A DNA stretch of 64,000 bases, from positions 1-64,000 of the forward strand of contig NZ_VKAB01000016.1 of NCBI RefSeq assembly GCF_009769385.1, read 5' to 3'. The notes under the pieces were generated by a model. It searched no databases. It was not told where the DNA came from and worked only from the letters and a program-made list of their open reading frames with translations. Of the stretch, positions 59,723 to 64,000 are shown piece by piece; positions within the stretch are counted from its first letter, which is position 1, and each line of letters begins with the position of its first letter. Source of the DNA: Saccharothrix deserti (GTDB lineage: Bacteria > Actinomycetota > Actinomycetes > Mycobacteriales > Pseudonocardiaceae). Position numbers and translations under genes: made by a program.

Positions 59723-59804
59723 CGAACCGGTTCGACACACCGCGCACCATTGCGTGCTCATCACCTGCTCGCGTACGGTCACCGTCGATCGAACCGGTTC
59801 GATC
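59723..59804. promoter_or_regulatory. Two LacI operators in front of the secreted glycosidase gene
   Basis: CGAACCGGTTCG (59723-59734) and GATCGAACCGGTTCGATC (59787-59804, an 18-bp perfect palindrome) lie between the LacI stop and the glycosidase start, 64-70 bp apart. Confidence 0.88.
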
Positions 59805-59834
59805 CCCTGCTCCCCGATCTCGCTCGGAGTCCCC

Positions 59835-62474
59835 ATGGTTCAACGGCGAACTGTTCCCCTGGCATTGGCGACGGCACTGGCGGCGTCAACGCTGCTGCCG
59901 GTTGCCGGCACGGCAGCGACCGACACGCTGACCGTCGACCTCGGCGCGAGCACCGGCGCCTTCCACGGCGGTGCCGGAGGCACCCTCTACGGCGTGTACG
60001 GCCCCGGCGTGCCCAGCGACGCCGTGCTCGCGGGCTTCTACCCCAAGACCCTGTCCACCAAGGCGCAGGACGGCCCGCAGCACCCCGGCGCGGACGCGCT
60101 GGAAGTGGCCGAGCCGTTCGTGGCCAACGGCGGCCGTGACGTCTACGTCTACATGACCGACATCTACCGCGGCTTCCCCTACCAGCGGCAGCCGGGACAG
60201 GCCGGTCGCGACGACTACCGGGCGAAGGTCGAGGCCCAGGTGCGCCAGGTGCTCGCCTCCGAGCACCGCGACCACATCGTCTACGTGCCCGTGAACGAGC
60301 CGGAGGGCAACTTCTACGGCACCGGGCAGTACAGCTACAACAAGGTCAGCTGGCTCACCGACCCGCGCCCGTTCTTCGAGGAGTGGGAGCAGCTCCACGA
60401 CCTGATCAAGAGCCTGGACCCGCAGGCGCGCATCGGCGGGCCCAACACGAGCCTGCTCTACGACCAGGTCAAGGGTTTCCTCGAGTACTGCAAGGCGAAC
60501 GACTGCCTGCCGGACGTGATCACGTGGCACGAGCTGTCCTCGCCGGACAAGGTGCGCACCAGCGTCGCGAAGTACCGCTCGTGGGAGGCGGAACTCGGCA
60601 TCGGGCCGCTGCCGATCAACATCAACGAGTACGCCTTCCGCTACCACCTCTCCGTGCCCGGCCAGATGATCCAGTGGGTCTCCGCGCTGGAAGAGTCCAA
60701 GGTGGACGGCGACCTGGCGTACTGGAACATCGACGGGAACCTCAACGACTCGGTCGCGGAGGCCAACAAGGCCAACGGCCAGTGGTGGCTGTTCAACGCC
60801 TACGGCCAGATGAGCGGTGACACGGTCCGCGTGACCCCGCCGTTGCCAGGCAAGCAGTACACCTTGCAGGGCGTGGCGACGCTCGACCGCGGCAAGCGAC
60901 AGGCCCGCACCATCTTCGGCGGCGCGAACGGTGCGGCCGACGTGCGCTTCACCAACGTCGACCGCGACGTTTTCGGCGACCGGGTGCACGTCACCGTGCA
61001 GGAGATCCCGTGGACCGGTCAGCTCGGCGACTCCCCCGCGCCGCGCCGCCTGCTCGACACCGTCCAGTCCGTGGGCACCGACGGCAGCCTGGTGCTTCCG
61101 TTCACGGACCTGGAGGAGATGTCGGCCTACCAGGTGATCGTCAGCCCGGCCGGCGGGGGCACCGCCGCCGGCGCGAACACGCAGTGGCGCAAGACCTACG
61201 AAGCCGAAGACGCCGCGCACACCGGCACCGGGTGGAGCCGCAACGGCCCCGAAGGCAGTCCGGCCAACGTCAGCAAGTTCGCCACGTCGAACTTCTACAA
61301 CGTCGGCGGTCTGCGCACCGGCTCGGACGTCGTGCTGTCGTTCGCGGTGGACGTGCCGCAGACCGGGACCTACGACCTCAGCGTGCTCTCCAGCACCTAC
61401 AACAAGTACGCCAGTGTCGTGCCGCAGGGCCCGACCAACGTGTTCCTGCGCGTCGACGGCGAGCAGCCGCAAGAGCTGCGCCTGCCGACCTCCTACGGCT
61501 GGGTGGTGTGGGAGCACACCGACACCCGCGTCCAGCTGACCGCGGGCAAGCACACGATCACCCTGGCCGCGTCGGACCCGCAGCTCGGCTCCACCAAGGG
61601 TGACGCGATCATCGACAAGATCGACCTCGCGCTGGTCGACCCGACCGCGGACGGGCACTCCTCGTACGAGGCCGAGTACGCCGACCTGCGCTCGGCCGCG
61701 CCGCGGTACAACGTCGTCCGGTCATCGGGCCCGGGTGTCGCCGCCGTCCCGCGTGGCGGCTCCGCGACGTTCTGGGTGCACGCCGACCACGACGGCCACG
61801 CGTCGGTGTCGTTCGACCACTTCGGCGGCGGCAAGGCGTCGGTGCGGCTCAACGGCCGCACGGTGGACGGCCTCACCGTCGGCGGTGCTCGCGGCAGTGA
61901 CACCACCCGGCTGTTCCTCTCGGCCGGCATCAACCAGTTGACCGTCACGGGCACCAGCGACACCCTGCGTCTCGACCGGGTCCGCACGAGTCCTTCGACG
62001 GCTGCGGTGCCGGTGAAGGTAGAGGCCGAGAGCGGCGAGGTGACCGGCGCGGCGACGTTCACCGGCGAGCACTCCTTCGCCTCCGGCCAGGTCGCGACGA
62101 ACGTCGGCGACGGCCCGGCGAACGCGTTGAGCCTCCAGGTCACCGCCGAGCGCGCCGGGCAGCACGTGCTCGTCATCCGCTACGCCAACGCCCAGGAATC
62201 CATCCCCACCCACTACAACCCCGACCCGGTCACGCGGCACGCCGACATCTCGGTCAACGGTCGCGTGCAGCGCGTCCAGTTCCCCAACACGTTCCACTTC
62301 AACCAGTTCCGCGACCTCGCGGTGCCGGTCGACCTGGTCTCCGGGACGAACACGATCACGTTCACGTCCCAGGAGCTGCCGAACTGGGACGGCACGACCC
62401 ACAACGAGTACGGCCAGCGGTCCAAGTACGCGCCGAACATCGATTACGTCACCGTCGCACCCCTCGTCGGCTGA
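59835..62474 (+). CDS. Secreted GH39-like glycosidase with C-terminal carbohydrate-binding modules
   Basis: 879 residues from ATG 59835. Signal peptide (MVQRRTVPLALATALAAS, cleavage near GTA-AT). A clan GH-A TIM barrel (about 40-330) has acid/base Glu in YVPVNEPEG and probable nucleophile in NINEYAF, followed by a beta domain to about 445. Then come three CBM6/35-like modules: YEAEDAAHTGTGWSRNGP (about 456-600), YEAEYADLRSAAPR (about 612-715) and VEAESGEVTGAATF (about 730-878). The GH39 assignment is by fold and motif spacing, so substrate (xyloside, uronide or arabinoside) is open. Directly behind two LacI palindromes. Confidence 0.75.
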   Translation: MVQRRTVPLALATALAASTLLPVAGTAATDTLTVDLGASTGAFHGGAGGTLYGVYGPGVPSDAVLAGFYPKTLSTKAQDGPQHPGADALEVAEPFVANGGRDVYVYMTDIYRGFPYQRQPGQAGRDDYRAKVEAQVRQVLASEHRDHIVYVPVNEPEGNFYGTGQYSYNKVSWLTDPRPFFEEWEQLHDLIKSLDPQARIGGPNTSLLYDQVKGFLEYCKANDCLPDVITWHELSSPDKVRTSVAKYRSWEAELGIGPLPININEYAFRYHLSVPGQMIQWVSALEESKVDGDLAYWNIDGNLNDSVAEANKANGQWWLFNAYGQMSGDTVRVTPPLPGKQYTLQGVATLDRGKRQARTIFGGANGAADVRFTNVDRDVFGDRVHVTVQEIPWTGQLGDSPAPRRLLDTVQSVGTDGSLVLPFTDLEEMSAYQVIVSPAGGGTAAGANTQWRKTYEAEDAAHTGTGWSRNGPEGSPANVSKFATSNFYNVGGLRTGSDVVLSFAVDVPQTGTYDLSVLSSTYNKYASVVPQGPTNVFLRVDGEQPQELRLPTSYGWVVWEHTDTRVQLTAGKHTITLAASDPQLGSTKGDAIIDKIDLALVDPTADGHSSYEAEYADLRSAAPRYNVVRSSGPGVAAVPRGGSATFWVHADHDGHASVSFDHFGGGKASVRLNGRTVDGLTVGGARGSDTTRLFLSAGINQLTVTGTSDTLRLDRVRTSPSTAAVPVKVEAESGEVTGAATFTGEHSFASGQVATNVGDGPANALSLQVTAERAGQHVLVIRYANAQESIPTHYNPDPVTRHADISVNGRVQRVQFPNTFHFNQFRDLAVPVDLVSGTNTITFTSQELPNWDGTTHNEYGQRSKYAPNIDYVTVAPLVG

Positions 62475-62563
62475 TCCTGCGACGTCCGGGTGGCCGAGCG
62501 CTGATCACGCCGCCCACCCCTGCACTCTCCCCGCGCACCCATCCCCTGCTCAAGGAGACACGT

Positions 62564-64000
62564 GTGGATACCAAGCGCGCAAGGCGGCGAGGCCGCGGCA
62601 TCGTCGCTCTCCTCGCGATCGCCGCATCCCTCGCCACGATGACCACGCCCGCCCAGGCCGGAGACGAGTCCATCACCGTCAACTTCTCCGTCGCCGGCGG
62701 TTCCCCGACCTACCGGGCGTCCGGGTGGATCTACGGGATGACCGAGAACGCGGCGGGGCCCGCGGACCACTTCTTCCGCGACGTGAAGTTCCGCTACATG
62801 CGCGCCGGTGGCGCCCAGCTCGACAGCCCCGGCGGTTGGGTCTCGGGCAAGTACGACCGCCGGTGGAACGCCACGCGTGCGCAGATGCTGCGCACCCGGT
62901 CGCTGGGCGGCGAGTTCATCCTGCTCGTCCACGACCTGTGGGGCGCCGACAGCTACCCGATCTCCCGCTTCCCCGGTGACAACGGCGACTGGACCGACTA
63001 CGAGAACTTCCTCACCCGCCTGTTCAACGACGTGCGCGCGACGGGCGTCCCGGTGCAGTGGGACCTCTGGAACGAACCCAACATCACGCCGTTCTGGAAC
63101 CGCCCGCAGTCCCAGTACTTCGAGCTGTGGCGGCGCACCTATCAGCGCGTGCGCGCGGCGTTCCCGGCACAGCTGATCGTCGGCCCGAGCCACGCGGGCG
63201 TTCCGACGACTTCGTCGGGTTGGTGGACCCAGTACCTGGACTTCGTCCGCTCCACCAACACGGTGCCCGACATCGTCAGCTGGCACTCGTTGCCCAGTGA
63301 TCCGGTGGCGAACGTGGCGGCGGCGAACACCACGCTCGACTCGCGCGGCATCCCGCACCCGCGCCCGTACCAGATCAACGAGTACGGGGGCACCACCGAG
63401 CAGAACCCCGGTGACGGCTCCTGGTACATCGCGCGCCTGGAACGGGCCGGAGCCGACGGCCTGCGCGCCAACTGGGCCAGCAGCGGCGACCTGCACAACG
63501 ACCTCGGCAACCTGCTCGTCCGGAACTCGGCGGGCGTGCACCAGCCGAAGGGCGAGTGGTGGGTCTACCGCTTCTACGGCTCGCAGACCGGGCAGGTCGT
63601 CAGCGTCACGCCCAGCCCGGCGTACGACGCGTTCGCCACGAAAACGCCCGGGGTCGCGAAGATCCTGGTCGGCGGTGGCGGCACCACGGGCAACATCGCG
63701 GTCGGGTTGCAGCGCCTCGACACCACGAGCGGGATCGTGCAGAACAACCAGGTGCGGGTGATCGCGCAGCGCATCCCGTACAACGGTGGCGGTGCGGTCC
63801 AGGGTCCGATCACGATCCAGAACTCCGTCGTGACGCTGTCCGGCAACGCCACGACGGTCAACCTGCCGCACTCCAACGCCGACGACGCGTTCACCATCAC
63901 GCTCCTGCCGCCCTCGGACACCAGCTTCCAGTCCGTCGCCGTCGCCCAGCACTCCCAGCAGTGCCTGGACAACACCAACCTGAGCACCGCCGACGGCAAC
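62564..64000 (+). CDS. Secreted GH39-like glycosidase with ricin-type lectin start, cut by window end
   Basis: An open frame from GTG 62564 (AAGGAG upstream) runs to the edge of the window (479 codons). A basic signal peptide (VDTKRARRRGRG, hydrophobic part, cleavage near AQA-GD) precedes a GH-A barrel with acid/base Glu in VQWDLWNEPN and nucleophile Glu in PYQINEYGGT. A beta domain follows, and the last visible residues (VAVAQHSQQCLDN) begin a ricin B-type lectin (CBM13) module. Paralogous in plan to the preceding gene and probably co-transcribed with it under the LacI repressor. Confidence 0.75.
   Translation, partial: MDTKRARRRGRGIVALLAIAASLATMTTPAQAGDESITVNFSVAGGSPTYRASGWIYGMTENAAGPADHFFRDVKFRYMRAGGAQLDSPGGWVSGKYDRRWNATRAQMLRTRSLGGEFILLVHDLWGADSYPISRFPGDNGDWTDYENFLTRLFNDVRATGVPVQWDLWNEPNITPFWNRPQSQYFELWRRTYQRVRAAFPAQLIVGPSHAGVPTTSSGWWTQYLDFVRSTNTVPDIVSWHSLPSDPVANVAAANTTLDSRGIPHPRPYQINEYGGTTEQNPGDGSWYIARLERAGADGLRANWASSGDLHNDLGNLLVRNSAGVHQPKGEWWVYRFYGSQTGQVVSVTPSPAYDAFATKTPGVAKILVGGGGTTGNIAVGLQRLDTTSGIVQNNQVRVIAQRIPYNGGGAVQGPITIQNSVVTLSGNATTVNLPHSNADDAFTITLLPPSDTSFQSVAVAQHSQQCLDNTNLSTADGN

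Noticed and set aside
1..64000. CRISPR arrays, tRNA or rRNA genes, prophage genes
   Set aside because: No regularly spaced repeats, no cloverleaf-like or rRNA sequence and no phage structural or integrase genes were recognised by eye; a tRNAscan or CRISPR search would settle it.

Overview
High-GC actinomycete chromosome: coding regions carry strong G/C at third codon positions, GTG starts are common, and there are many TetR/MarR/LacI/MmyB-type regulators and secreted polysaccharide-degrading enzymes. The gene set suits Pseudonocardiales (Saccharothrix/Actinosynnema/Lentzea-like), but the genus is an inference.

Layout. 1-6.6 kb: the edge of a probable IS701-type transposase, a secreted rhamnogalacturonan lyase and a cytoplasmic GH35 beta-galactosidase, then a divergent SnoaL-like/TetR pair sharing a palindromic operator. 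6.7-19 kb: an accessory strip of small regulator/redox gene pairs, many of them broken. At least six genes here (two luciferase-like monooxygenases, an NmrA protein and all three subunits of a molybdenum hydroxylase) keep both ends but have lost their middles; several others survive only as 5' or 3' stubs.

19.2-44.2 kb: a biosynthetic gene cluster that I cannot match to a known product. It holds a three-gene extender-unit set on the minus strand (KAS III, 3-hydroxyacyl-CoA dehydrogenase, crotonyl-CoA carboxylase/reductase), a dissociated NRPS (carrier-C-A-carrier; C-carrier; degenerate C-A-carrier with a threonine-like code), one KS-AT-ACP-TE polyketide synthase, three cytochromes P450 with unusual motifs, one aldo/keto reductase, two SDRs (one mycofactocin-type), two type II thioesterases and an MFS exporter. 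No MbtH protein, phosphopantetheinyl transferase or pathway regulator is visible. The likely logic is that the CCR route makes an alkylmalonyl-CoA for the single AT, the NRPS proteins add amino acids, and the terminal TE releases the chain. This resembles the antimycin assembly line (Thr, alkylmalonyl unit, KS-AT-ACP-TE) without aminosalicylate genes.

44.2-53.8 kb: an SDR lacking its catalytic Tyr and Lys, a Tat-exported esterase, a LysR regulator divergent from a CitMHS transporter/AtuA operon, a broken AA10-CBM2 gene, an aminotransferase and a secreted trypsin-like protease. 53.8-64 kb: a LacI-controlled sugar module (GH63-like glucosidase, ABC importer, LacI regulator and two secreted GH39-like glycosidases) marked by four CGAACCGGTTCG palindromes; the last gene runs off the window.
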